A stretch of 54,423 bases of DNA from Modestobacter excelsi (GTDB taxonomy: Bacteria; Actinomycetota; Actinomycetes; Mycobacteriales; Geodermatophilaceae), in NCBI RefSeq assembly GCF_005930495.1, contig NZ_SJEX01000026.1, positions 1 through 54,423 of the forward strand, in the 5' to 3' direction. Within the stretch, counting starts at the first letter, position 1, and each line of letters opens with the position of its first letter. The notes beneath the pieces are model-generated. The model did not search any database. It worked only from the letters and a program-made list of their open reading frames with translations, and had not been told where the DNA came from. The position numbers were made by a program, and so were the translations under genes. Below, piece after piece: positions 32,721 through 41,621 of the stretch.

Positions 32721-33624
32721 ACAATCCGCACGCGGCGAGGACGTCGAGGTGGAAGGACTGCACCGGCCCGGCGTGCACCAGCTCCAGGTCGTCCAGCGCC
32801 TGCGCCGCGGTGAAGGCCGCGGCGCGCGCGTGGTGGTGCACCTGCAGCACCCGGTCCAGGACGTCGGCCGCGTGGAACGCCTGCGACTCCGGTGCCACCG
32901 CGTCGGCCCGCAGCGCCAGCACCTGCCGCAGCCGGGCCGCCAGCTCCGCGGGCAGCTCGGCGAGCTCGCGCTCCTCCAGCGTCCCGAGCACCCGGTCCAG
33001 CGCGCCGCCCAGCAGCACCTCCCCGGCGAACCCGGCGTCGGGCAGCACCACGTTGTGCAGGTGGTGGGCCATCCCGACCAGGAACGGCGGCACCGGGTCG
33101 GCACCCAGCGCCGGGGCGAGCAGGCAGCCGTAGACGGCCACGGTGAGGCAGTGGTCGCCGTGGCTCTCCGGCGGCTCGACGATCACCCGCGGCTTGCCGG
33201 GGCTGGTCGCCCCGGCCCGTGGCTGGGCGTTGAGCGCCACCGCCAGGGACGGCGGGGGCCCGGCCGGCCGCACCGCGGGCAGTGCCGCCCGCAGCCGGCC
33301 GGCCAGGTCGGCGTCGATCGCCCCGGCGACCTCGTCGAAGGCGCGTCCCAGCACTGTCTGCGCCTCGTCGTCGGGCATCCCGGCCGCCGCGAGCACCGCG
33401 GCGTCGATCCCGGCCAGTCGCGCCCGGGCCACCGCCGCCGCGGTCTCCGACAGCGCCACCGTCCCGGCGTCCTCGCCCTCGAGCAGCCGGGCCCACGCGC
33501 GGCCGAACGCCTGCTCGGCGAGCGAGCCGGGCGCTGCGGCCGTCCGGACGCGCTTGGCGTCGCCGATCTCGGCGAGCAGGGGCCGCAGCGCCCCGAGGGT
33601 GGACAGGTCGGTCGTCGCCGTCAC
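32719..33624 (-). CDS. HD-domain-like protein with altered HD pair
   Basis: 301 residues. The C-terminal two thirds resemble the HD metal-dependent phosphohydrolase fold: ESHGDHCLTVAVYGC (His), then VGMAHHLHNVVLPDAG where the usual HD is HH, followed by an Asp. The N-terminal 110 residues are helical and unrecognised (DLSTLGALRPLLAEIGDAKR). If active it could dephosphorylate inositol phosphate made by the gene upstream; the altered pair makes this uncertain. GTG 33624 overlaps the inositol synthase stop (GTGA). Confidence 0.65.
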   Translation of the reverse strand: MTATTDLSTLGALRPLLAEIGDAKRVRTAAAPGSLAEQAFGRAWARLLEGEDAGTVALSETAAAVARARLAGIDAAVLAAAGMPDDEAQTVLGRAFDEVAGAIDADLAGRLRAALPAVRPAGPPPSLAVALNAQPRAGATSPGKPRVIVEPPESHGDHCLTVAVYGCLLAPALGADPVPPFLVGMAHHLHNVVLPDAGFAGEVLLGGALDRVLGTLEERELAELPAELAARLRQVLALRADAVAPESQAFHAADVLDRVLQVHHHARAAAFTAAQALDDLELVHAGPVQSFHLDVLAACGL

Positions 33625-34871
33625 CGTGAGGCGGGCAGGGCGTCGCCCCCGGCCGGTGCCGCGCCGTTGCCCAGCCACTCCAGCAGCTCCTGCTCCTGAC
33701 GGTGCAGGGCGTGCTCGGGGGTGCTGCCGTCGGCGGTGATCGGGGCCTTGAAGAACCAGCCGAGGTGCCGCTGCACGCCGCCCTCCCCGCGCTGCTGGGC
33801 GAGATCGACCAGCCGGACGATCTCCACGGCGAGCGGTGCGGCCAGGATCGAGTCCCGGCACTGGAAGTCGACCTTGATCTGCATGCGCTGGCCGAGGAAG
33901 CCGACCAGGTCGATGGCGTCCCAGGCCTCCTTCTGGTCACCGCGCGGCCGGTAGTAGTCGATCCGGACGACGTGGTCCTCGACGGGGTAGCCGAGGATCG
34001 AGTCGAGCACCTTCGCCTTGGTCTGCAGCTTGCTCTCCAGCGAGGCCGGGTCGTCGAGCGCGAGCCCGTCCCGGTTGCCGAGGATGTTGGTGGAGTACCA
34101 GCCCTCGACGGTGAGCGCGCGGCTGCGGAACGCCGGGGCGAGCACCGTCTTCATCATCGTCTGGCCGGTCTTGCCGTCCTTGCCCGCGATCGGCACGCCG
34201 CGCTGCTCGGCGAGCTGGACCAGCGCCGGGACGTCGGCCGACAGGGAGGGCGTGAAGTTGGCGTAGCCGACGCCCTCGGTGATCGCCGCGTAGGCGTAGA
34301 CCATCGACGGGGTGATCGCCCGGTCGTCGGCGTCCAGCCCGGCCTCGAACGCCTCGGGCGTCTGCAGGCAGGCCGCCGCCGGGTCGGGCCAGCGCTCGGT
34401 GGAGGCCAGGTTGAGCAGCACCAGCCCGTCGAGCTGCTGCTCTTCGCGGAAGCGGCGCAGGTCGGCACGGACGGCGTCCACCTGGGCCCGGCGGCCCTCG
34501 GCGAGCACCACGTTGCCGCCGGTGACGTTGCGGCAGAAGTCGGCGTCGCCGGCGGCGGGCCAGGGGGTGATGGACGACAGCAGCGGCTCGGCCTGGGACA
34601 GCTGGCGGGTGTCGAGCACGCCGTGCTGCTCGGCGGCCTTGTAGAGGTCGGAACCGTCCAGGTCCCAGCCGCCGACGACCAGGTCGTCGTAGCCGGCGAG
34701 GCCGGTGGCCTCCTCCAGGGACGCGTCACCGAGGGTCAGCCCCGCCAGGGGGAGGCCGTCGGCGCCGACGGCGCCGAGCCGCAGGAGCTCCAGCCCGGCG
34801 ACGGCGGTGGTCGCCACGGCGCCCCCGAGCCCGACGATGGCCGTTCCTACTCGACGTGGTGGGTGCGCCAC
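33621..34871 (-). CDS. ino1: Inositol-3-phosphate synthase (long type)
   Basis: 416 residues; converts glucose 6-phosphate to 1L-myo-inositol 1(3)-phosphate with NAD. Nucleotide motif VGLGGAVATTAVAGLELL at the N-terminus, and the family blocks GKDGKTGQTMMKTVLAP and GWYSTNILGNRDGLAL. Mycothiol-type Ino1 of actinobacteria is about 360 residues and differs in these blocks, so this looks like a second, specialised enzyme. First gene of the ten-gene operon; GTG 34871 has GAGGAG five bases upstream. It commits carbon to an inositol phosphate, setting the theme for the pathway. Confidence 0.88.
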   Translation of the reverse strand: MAHPPRRVGTAIVGLGGAVATTAVAGLELLRLGAVGADGLPLAGLTLGDASLEEATGLAGYDDLVVGGWDLDGSDLYKAAEQHGVLDTRQLSQAEPLLSSITPWPAAGDADFCRNVTGGNVVLAEGRRAQVDAVRADLRRFREEQQLDGLVLLNLASTERWPDPAAACLQTPEAFEAGLDADDRAITPSMVYAYAAITEGVGYANFTPSLSADVPALVQLAEQRGVPIAGKDGKTGQTMMKTVLAPAFRSRALTVEGWYSTNILGNRDGLALDDPASLESKLQTKAKVLDSILGYPVEDHVVRIDYYRPRGDQKEAWDAIDLVGFLGQRMQIKVDFQCRDSILAAPLAVEIVRLVDLAQQRGEGGVQRHLGWFFKAPITADGSTPEHALHRQEQELLEWLGNGAAPAGGDALPASR

Positions 34872-34887
34872 AGGTGCTCCTCGAGCT

Positions 34888-34903
34888 CAGTGCCCGAGCA
34901 CTG
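34888..34903. promoter_or_regulatory. Inverted repeat just upstream of the ten-gene operon
   Basis: CAGTGC (34888-34893), 4 nt, GCACTG (34898-34903), a perfect 6-bp inverted repeat 17 bases before the ino1 start. Could be an operator or an RNA hairpin; it also could serve as terminator of the upstream serC. No convincing -35/-10 pair was found in the 111-bp gap. Confidence 0.35.
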
Positions 34904-34982
34904 CTCCCGGGCCTGAGACGAGCCTCACACGAAGGAGCGGATGGTGCACCACCAGATCGTGGCCACTCGTTGCCGACCCCCG

Positions 34983-36128
<1,146 letters not shown>

Positions 36129-36150
36129 TCACTTTCGGCGCCGAAAGTGA
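36129..36150. promoter_or_regulatory. Perfect 22-bp palindrome between gltA and serC
   Basis: TCACTTTCGGC followed directly by its reverse complement. It lies 7 bases after the citrate synthase stop and 30 bases before the serC start. As RNA it is a stem of nine pairs with a 4-nt loop (terminator of gltA); as DNA it is an ideal operator for a dimeric repressor of serC. No T-run follows on the minus strand, so I slightly favour an operator. Confidence 0.55.
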
Positions 36151-36157
36151 CGTGGCA

Positions 36158-37288
36158 TCAAGCGGGGGCGGCCTGGGTGATGGCCTTGGTGGTGATGGTG
36201 TCCCAGCCCTCGACGTCCTCGGGCCGGCGCGGGTCGGGGCCGACGTACCGCGCGGAGGGGCGCACCAGCCGACCGGTGTTCTTCTGCTCGAGGATGTGCG
36301 CGCACCAGCCGGCGGTGCGGGCGCAGCTGAACATCGAGGTGAACATGTGGCTGGGCACCTCGGCGAAGTCCAGCACGATCGCGGCCCAGAACTCGACGTT
36401 GGTCTCGATCGGACGGTCCGGACGGCGCTCGCGCAGCTCCTCCAGCGCGGCCTGCTCCAGCGCGCGGGCGGCCTCGAACCGGGGGGCGCCCAGTTCCTCG
36501 GCGGCGCGGCGGAGCACCCGGGCGCGCGGGTCCTCGGCGCGGTAGACGCGGTGGCCGAAGCCCATCAGCCGGTCGCCGCGGTCCAGCAGGTCCTTGACGT
36601 ACCTCGTCGCGTCGCCGGACTCCTCGACGCCGTCCAGCATGTGCAGCACCCGGGACGGCGCACCGCCGTGCAGCGGGCCGGACATGGCGCCGATCGCGCC
36701 GGAGAGCGCCGCGGCGACGTCGGCGCCGGTGGAGGCGATCACCCGGGCGGTGAACGTCGAGGCGTTCATGCCGTGCTCGGCGGCCGAGGTCCAGTAGGCG
36801 TCGACGGCGGCGACGTGGCGGGGGTCGGGCTCGCCGCGCCAGCGCACCATGAACCGCTCCACGATGGTGGCCGCCTCGTCGATCCGCTTCTGCGGCACGG
36901 CCGGGACGCCGATCCCGCGCGCGGACTGCGCGACGTAGGACAGCGCCATCACCGCGGCGCGGGCCAGCTCGTCCCGGGCCTCCTCGGCGGAGATGTCCAG
37001 CAGCGGGCGGTAGCCCCAGATCGGGGTGAGCATCGCCAGCGCCGCCTGCACGTCCACCCGGACGTCACCGGTGTGCACCGGGATGGGGAACGGCTCGGCC
37101 GGGGGCAGGCCGGGACCGAACTTCCCGTCGACCAGCAGCGCCCACACGTTGCCGAAGGTGACCTTGCCGACGAGGTCATCGATGTCGACGCCGCGGTAGC
37201 GCAGCGCGCCGCCGTCCTTGTCCGGCTCCGCGATGGTGGTCTCGAAGGCGACGACGCCTTCCAGTCCGGGGACGAAGTCGTCAGCCAT
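36158..37288 (-). CDS. gltA: Citrate synthase (type I-like, short)
   Basis: 376 residues. Family blocks: the first catalytic His region NASTFTARVIASTGADVAAA (preceded by SAAEHGMN), the second in GFGHRVYRAEDPRARVL, and the catalytic Asp in ETNVEFWAAIVLDFAEVP. It condenses oxaloacetate with acetyl-CoA; 2-methylcitrate synthase activity cannot be excluded, since the short actinobacterial forms (CitA/PrpC-like) overlap in sequence. ATG 37288 has GAGGAG eight bases upstream; a -10-like TAGGTT lies at 37352-37347 on the minus strand. Confidence 0.92.
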   Translation of the reverse strand: MADDFVPGLEGVVAFETTIAEPDKDGGALRYRGVDIDDLVGKVTFGNVWALLVDGKFGPGLPPAEPFPIPVHTGDVRVDVQAALAMLTPIWGYRPLLDISAEEARDELARAAVMALSYVAQSARGIGVPAVPQKRIDEAATIVERFMVRWRGEPDPRHVAAVDAYWTSAAEHGMNASTFTARVIASTGADVAAALSGAIGAMSGPLHGGAPSRVLHMLDGVEESGDATRYVKDLLDRGDRLMGFGHRVYRAEDPRARVLRRAAEELGAPRFEAARALEQAALEELRERRPDRPIETNVEFWAAIVLDFAEVPSHMFTSMFSCARTAGWCAHILEQKNTGRLVRPSARYVGPDPRRPEDVEGWDTITTKAITQAAPA

Positions 37289-37375
37289 CTCGCATGCTCC
37301 TCTGCGCGCGGGTGGGGACGGCGCTGGACCAGCGCTCGACGAGCACAACCTAGGCCGTCCCGGGTGGGCTGGTGT

Positions 37376-37392
37376 ACCCGGGCAGCCCGGGT
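37376..37392. promoter_or_regulatory. 17-bp inverted repeat in the gltA-pdxH divergent region
   Basis: ACCCGGG, 3 nt, CCCGGGT. It sits about 24 bases upstream of the likely gltA -10 and 47 bases before pdxH, a position suited to a shared operator. In GC-rich DNA such repeats can arise by chance. Confidence 0.3.
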
Positions 37393-37438
37393 GTCCACGG
37401 TCACCCGGCGGCGCCCGGCGCAGCGGTGACAGCATGAG

Positions 37439-38089
37439 GTGGTGCCCGACCTGATCCGCATGCGCAGGGACTACGACGACGGCGCCTTCGGTGAGGACGG
37501 TCTCGCCCCCACCTGGCTCGAGCAGTTCGACCGGTGGTTCGCCGACGCCGTCGCTGCCGACCTCCCCGAGCCCAACGCGATGGTGGTGGCCACCGCCGAC
37601 GCCGACGGCGCCCCCGACGCCCGCGTCGTGCTGATGAAGGGCTACGACGTCGACGGGTTCGTCTTCGGCACCAACTACGCCTCGGCCAAGGGAGCGCAGC
37701 TGGCGGTGAACCCGCGGGCGGCGCTGGTGTTCCCGTGGCACGCCCTGCAGCGCCAGGTGCGGGTGACCGGCGCGGTGGAGCGCATCGGGGAGACCGCCTC
37801 CGACCTGCTCTGGGACCCCCGCCCGCGCGGCTCGCAGCTGGCCGCGGCCGCCTCGATCCAGTCGACGGTGGTCGAGTCGCGGGACCAGCTGCGCACCCGG
37901 GTGACCGAGCTGGACGCGCAGACCCCGCCCGGGCAGCTGCCACGGCCGGTGAACTGGGGCGGGTACCGGGTCCTGCCCGAGCGGGTGGAGTTCTGGCAGG
38001 GCGGGCACGACCGGCTGCACGACCGGCTGCTGTTCGTCCGCGACGACGAGGAAGGCGGCGGCTGGGTCGTGCAGCGCCTGGCCCCATGA
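37439..38089 (+). CDS. pdxH: Pyridoxamine 5'-phosphate oxidase
   Basis: 216 residues, FMN enzyme of the split-barrel fold forming pyridoxal 5'-phosphate. Conserved pieces: MRRDYDDGAFGEDGLAPTWL at the N-terminus, DARVVLMKGYDVDGFVFGTN with Lys for FMN/substrate, GSQLAAAASIQSTVVESRDQ, and WGGYRVLPERVEFWQGGHDR followed by LHDRLLF, the substrate-binding C-terminal block. Two adjacent GTG codons (37439, 37442) could both start translation. Divergent from gltA. A family B terminator repeat follows the stop at once. Confidence 0.95.
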   Translation: MVPDLIRMRRDYDDGAFGEDGLAPTWLEQFDRWFADAVAADLPEPNAMVVATADADGAPDARVVLMKGYDVDGFVFGTNYASAKGAQLAVNPRAALVFPWHALQRQVRVTGAVERIGETASDLLWDPRPRGSQLAAAASIQSTVVESRDQLRTRVTELDAQTPPGQLPRPVNWGGYRVLPERVEFWQGGHDRLHDRLLFVRDDEEGGGWVVQRLAP

Positions 38090-38146
38090 AGGACCCCGCT
38101 GCCCCCCACGCCTCGCGAGCTCGGCGCGGGCCCCTGCAGCGGGGCC
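38090..38146 (+). repeat. GGACC-type hairpin repeat (family B), terminator of pdxH
   Basis: Begins directly after the pdxH TGA with AGGACCCCGCTGCCCCCCAC and contains CTCGCGAGCTCGG and GGGCCCCTGC, the inverted counterpart of 7311-7416. Confidence 0.6.
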
Positions 38147-38172
38147 GCACACGCGGGAGTGCCGGCGAGGAG

Positions 38173-39519
38173 GTGACGCCGGTCGACCCGCTGGAGGGCG
38201 GCGGGCCGGTCGAGGAGCCGCAACCGACCGGCCGGCGCAGGAGCTGGGCGATCGACACCTCCCCGCTGCGCAACCGCGCCTACCGGCGGGTCTTCGGCGG
38301 CGTCACGGTCACCATGCTCGGCCAGCAGATGACCCTGGTCGCCGTCCCGTACCAGGTGTACGAGCTGACCGGCTCCTCGCTGATGGTCGGCCTCACCTCG
38401 GTCGTCGCGCTGGTGCCGCTGGTCGTGTTCGGCCTGCTCGGCGGGGCGATCGCGGACGCGATGGACCGGCGCACGCTGATGCTGGTCACCTCGGTCGGCG
38501 CCGCGGTCACCAGCGCGCTGCTCGCGGTGCAGGCACTGCTGCCCGGCGAGGGCCACGTGGCCGTGCTCTGGGTGCTGGCGGCGGCGGTGTCCGCGTTCGC
38601 CGCGGTGAACCAGCCGGCCCGCAGCGCGGTGATCCCGGCGCTGGTCGGTCCGGACGGCGTGGCGGCCGCGAACGCCCTGGCGATGACCGTCCGGCAGGCC
38701 GGGGTGATCGTCGGTCCGCTGCTGGCCGGGCTGCTCATCGGCGTCGGCGACCTGTCGGTCGTCTACACGATCGACGCGCTGGGGTTCCTCGCCGCCGTCC
38801 TGCTGCTGCGCGGCCTGCCGCCGCTGCCACCCGGTGGCGTCACCGCGGGCCCGCTGCGGCTGGGCGCCGCCGTGCGCGGGGTCGGCGAGGGGTTCGCCTT
38901 CCTGCGCACCCAGCCGGTGCTGCTGATGACCTTCGTCGTCGACATCATCGCGATGCTGTTCGCCTGGCCGCAGGCGGTGTTCCCGGAGCTGTCGGTGACC
39001 ACCTACGGCGGGGACGCCAACAGCCTGGGCTGGCTGTTCGCCGGGGTGTCGATCGGCTCGCTGCTGATGGGGCTGAGCTCGGGCTGGGTGAGCCGGGTCG
39101 ACCGGCAGGGTGCCGTCGTGCTGGCCGCCATCGCGGTCTGGGGCGTGGCGATCATCGGGTTCGGGCTCGCCTCGACCCTGTGGCTGGCGGTGCTCTGCCT
39201 GGCGGTCGCCGGTGCCGGTGACATGGTCAGCGCGGTGCTCCGGACGTCGATGCTGCAGAGCGCCGCACCGGACGAGATGCGCGGCCGGATGCAGGGCGTG
39301 TTCATCGTCGTCGTGGCCGGCGGGCCGCGGTTGGGTGACCTGCGCGCCGGCGTGCTGGCCAGCTCGTTCGGCGTCAGCGCGGCGATGGTGTCCGGCGGTG
39401 TGGTGATCGTCGCAGCGATGCTGGTGGTCGCCGTCGTGGTGCCGTCGTTCTGGCTGTTCCGCGCCTCGCGGGCCGACGAGCTCGCCGAGTCCGCGCGCCG
39501 GAGGATGGCAGGGAGCTGA
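38173..39519 (+). CDS. MFS transporter (MFS_3 type)
   Basis: 448 residues, about 12 membrane helices. RRVFGGVTVTMLGQQMTLVA and GGAIADAMDRRTLMLVTS are typical of the enterobactin-exporter-like MFS_3 group; a hydrophilic tail ends RRRMAGS. GTG 38173 is the most upstream sensible start, though the AGGAG lies unusually close to it; the mature protein probably begins near the WAIDTSPLRNRAYRRVF segment. Not linked to a regulator. Substrate unknown. It is about 50% larger in loop 6-7 flexibility than usual only in appearance; size is normal for the family. Confidence 0.85.
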   Translation: MTPVDPLEGGGPVEEPQPTGRRRSWAIDTSPLRNRAYRRVFGGVTVTMLGQQMTLVAVPYQVYELTGSSLMVGLTSVVALVPLVVFGLLGGAIADAMDRRTLMLVTSVGAAVTSALLAVQALLPGEGHVAVLWVLAAAVSAFAAVNQPARSAVIPALVGPDGVAAANALAMTVRQAGVIVGPLLAGLLIGVGDLSVVYTIDALGFLAAVLLLRGLPPLPPGGVTAGPLRLGAAVRGVGEGFAFLRTQPVLLMTFVVDIIAMLFAWPQAVFPELSVTTYGGDANSLGWLFAGVSIGSLLMGLSSGWVSRVDRQGAVVLAAIAVWGVAIIGFGLASTLWLAVLCLAVAGAGDMVSAVLRTSMLQSAAPDEMRGRMQGVFIVVVAGGPRLGDLRAGVLASSFGVSAAMVSGGVVIVAAMLVVAVVVPSFWLFRASRADELAESARRRMAGS

Positions 39520-39561
39520 TCGTTGGCGCTTGCACACCGGGTCAGCGGGTAGCGGGACTGC

Positions 39562-40743
39562 ATGGCTCTCCCGAAGGTCCTCGTGTTGGTGCTCGCCGGT
39601 GGCAAGGGCAGCCGTCTGGAACTGCTCACCGAGACCCGGGCCAAGCCCGCCGTCCCGTTCGCCGGCGTCTACCGGCTCATCGACTTCCCGCTGTCCAACT
39701 GCGAGCACTCCGGCATCGCCGACGTGTGGGTGTCGGTGCAGTACCAGCCCCAGTCGGTGAACGAGCACCTGGCCAACGGCCGCCCGTGGGACCTGGACCG
39801 GACCACGGGCGGGCTGATGATGCTGGCGCCGTTCCAGGGCAGCGAGCGCGGCGGCTGGACCGAGGGCACCGCCGATGGGCTGTGGCGGCAGTCCGAGCTC
39901 ATCCGGCAGTTCGACCCGGACGCGCTGGTCGTCGTCAGCTCCGATGCGGTCTACAAGCTGGACTACCGGGACGTCGTCGACGCCCACCTGGCCTCGGGCG
40001 CCGAGGTGACGATGGTGACCACCGAGGTCGCGGCCGACGACGCCGCGCGCTACGGCATCGTCCAGGTCGGCGACGACGGGACGGTCACCGACTACGCCTA
40101 CAAGCCCGACCAGCCCGCCACGACCACGGCCACCAACGAGGTCTTCGTGTTCACCCCGACGGCGACGCTCGACCGGCTGCAGGCGCTCAAGGACCACGTG
40201 GGCGACGACGGCCTGGAGGACCTCGGGACCCACCTGCTCCCCGCGCAGACCAAGGACGGCCTCGCCCGCGCGTACCCGCTGACGGGCTACTGGCGCGACC
40301 TGGGCACCGTCGAGTCCTACTGGCAGGCCCACCGCGACTTCCTGTCGGCGGAGCCGCCGATCGACCTCGACGAGCCGAACTGGCCGGTGCACACCCGCGG
40401 CGGACGGCACAGCGCCGCCCGGGTGCTCGACGACGGGCAGATCGAGAACAGCCTGCTCTCCGGCGGGACCCGGGTCTCGGGCAACGTCCGCGGATCGGTG
40501 CTGTCGCCCGGCGTGGTCGTCGAGCAGGGCGCCACGGTGGTGGACTCGGTGCTGCTGCCCGGCGTCCAGGTGCGCGCGGGCGCGACGGTCACCCGGGCCG
40601 TCCTGGACGACAACGTCGTGGTGGGGGAGCGGGCCACGGTGGGTGGCGACGGCGACATCACCCTGGTCGGCCGGGAGGCGGAGGTCCCCGACGGCGGCGA
40701 GGTGCCCGCCGGCGGTCGCCTCCCGGAGCCCGAGCGCAGCTGA
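39562..40743 (+). CDS. glgC: Glucose-1-phosphate adenylyltransferase
   Basis: 393 residues. Catalyses ATP + glucose 1-phosphate to ADP-glucose, first step of glycogen and maltose-1-phosphate synthesis. Nucleotide loop LVLAGGKGSRLELLTETRAK, the SDAVYKLDYRDVV metal-binding block, YWRDLGTVESYWQAH, and a C-terminal left-handed beta helix of hexapeptide repeats (SLLSGGTRVSGNVRGSVLSP). No Shine-Dalgarno precedes the ATG, but a -10-like TAGCGG ends seven bases before it, suggesting a leaderless transcript. Slightly shorter than the usual 400-410 residues. Confidence 0.93.
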   Translation: MALPKVLVLVLAGGKGSRLELLTETRAKPAVPFAGVYRLIDFPLSNCEHSGIADVWVSVQYQPQSVNEHLANGRPWDLDRTTGGLMMLAPFQGSERGGWTEGTADGLWRQSELIRQFDPDALVVVSSDAVYKLDYRDVVDAHLASGAEVTMVTTEVAADDAARYGIVQVGDDGTVTDYAYKPDQPATTTATNEVFVFTPTATLDRLQALKDHVGDDGLEDLGTHLLPAQTKDGLARAYPLTGYWRDLGTVESYWQAHRDFLSAEPPIDLDEPNWPVHTRGGRHSAARVLDDGQIENSLLSGGTRVSGNVRGSVLSPGVVVEQGATVVDSVLLPGVQVRAGATVTRAVLDDNVVVGERATVGGDGDITLVGREAEVPDGGEVPAGGRLPEPERS

Positions 40744-40759
40744 CGCCTCCGGCGGGGCG

Positions 40760-41479
40760 TCAGGCCAGGGCGGCGGCGACCACCCTCAGGTCGGCGACCA
40801 GGGCGTCGTAGGCGGCGGCCCGGGCGTCGTCCGGGGTGCGCAGGACGGCGGAGGGGTGCGCGGTCGCCAGCATCCAGGTCTGGGCCGGCACCTCCTCCTC
40901 GGGCTCGTCGCCGTCGGCGTCCGGCTCGGTCAGCGGCAGGGCGTGCCGGCCGGGCGGCGTCCAGGGCAGCAGCTGACCGCGGTCCTTGGTGATCCGGAAC
41001 GACGGCGAGATCAGCGCCTTCGCGGCGACCGCGCCGAGGCAGACCACGACCTCGGGCTGCAGGACGGCGAACTCCGCCTCCAGCCACGGCCGGCAGGCCA
41101 TCAGGTGCTCGGCGCCCGGGGACTGGTGGATCCGCCGCTTCGGGGTGGGCGTGAACCGGAAGTGCTTCACCGCGTTGGTGATGTAGGCGTCCCGGCGGTC
41201 GATGCCGGCTTCGGCCAGGGCCTTGTCCAGCAGTCGGCCGGCCGGGCCGACGAAGGGCTCGCCCTTGCGGTCCTCCTGGTCGCCGGGCTGCTCGCCGACG
41301 AAGACGATCCGGGCGGTCTCCGGGCCCTCCCCGAAGACGGTCTGGGTGGCCGGCTCCCACAGCTCGCAGGCCCGGCAGCCGGCCGCGGCCTCGCGCAACC
41401 CGGTCAGGCCGACTCCGGAGGGCGGCTGGGCCGGGTGGTCCTTCGACGCACCTCGCGTCGGGTGGTCAGGGTTGCTCAT
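40760..41479 (-). CDS. udgX: UdgX-type uracil-DNA binding protein (family 4 UDG superfamily)
   Basis: 239 residues. Family 4-type motif A GEQPGDQEDRKGEPFVGPAG and Cys ligands for a 4Fe-4S cluster (CRACEL near the N-terminus, later CRPW and CLG). The decisive feature is the loop TPKRRIHQSPG, with His118 in the KRRIH motif: in mycobacterial UdgX the equivalent His (His109) forms a covalent bond with the abasic sugar after uracil removal, giving a suicide DNA-protein complex. Motif HPSAVLR closes the fold. The role in vivo (uracil tolerance or repair signalling) is still open. Convergent with glgC, divergent from the ABC exporter. Confidence 0.92.
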   Translation of the reverse strand: MSNPDHPTRGASKDHPAQPPSGVGLTGLREAAAGCRACELWEPATQTVFGEGPETARIVFVGEQPGDQEDRKGEPFVGPAGRLLDKALAEAGIDRRDAYITNAVKHFRFTPTPKRRIHQSPGAEHLMACRPWLEAEFAVLQPEVVVCLGAVAAKALISPSFRITKDRGQLLPWTPPGRHALPLTEPDADGDEPEEEVPAQTWMLATAHPSAVLRTPDDARAAAYDALVADLRVVAAALA

Positions 41480-41621
41480 GGGTCGATGACACCCGACCGG
41501 GGGCTGGGCCGCAGCGTGGGACGCCGATACGGTCGGTCCCGGCTCGCAGACACACCCCGACTGCTCACGTGACGATCTGGAGAGCGACGGCGTGCGGCAG
41601 GCGACGACCCGCGGAGGAGCT

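Noticed and set aside
24342-34871. Mycothiol biosynthesis operon
   Set aside because: Three enzyme types match, but the Cys ligase MshC and acetyltransferase MshD are missing and YcaO, methyltransferase and others are extra; mycothiol genes are normally scattered.
24342-34871. Ebo cluster
   Set aside because: Only the EboE-like TIM barrel fits; no prenyltransferase, dehydroquinate synthase-like or TatD-like gene is present.
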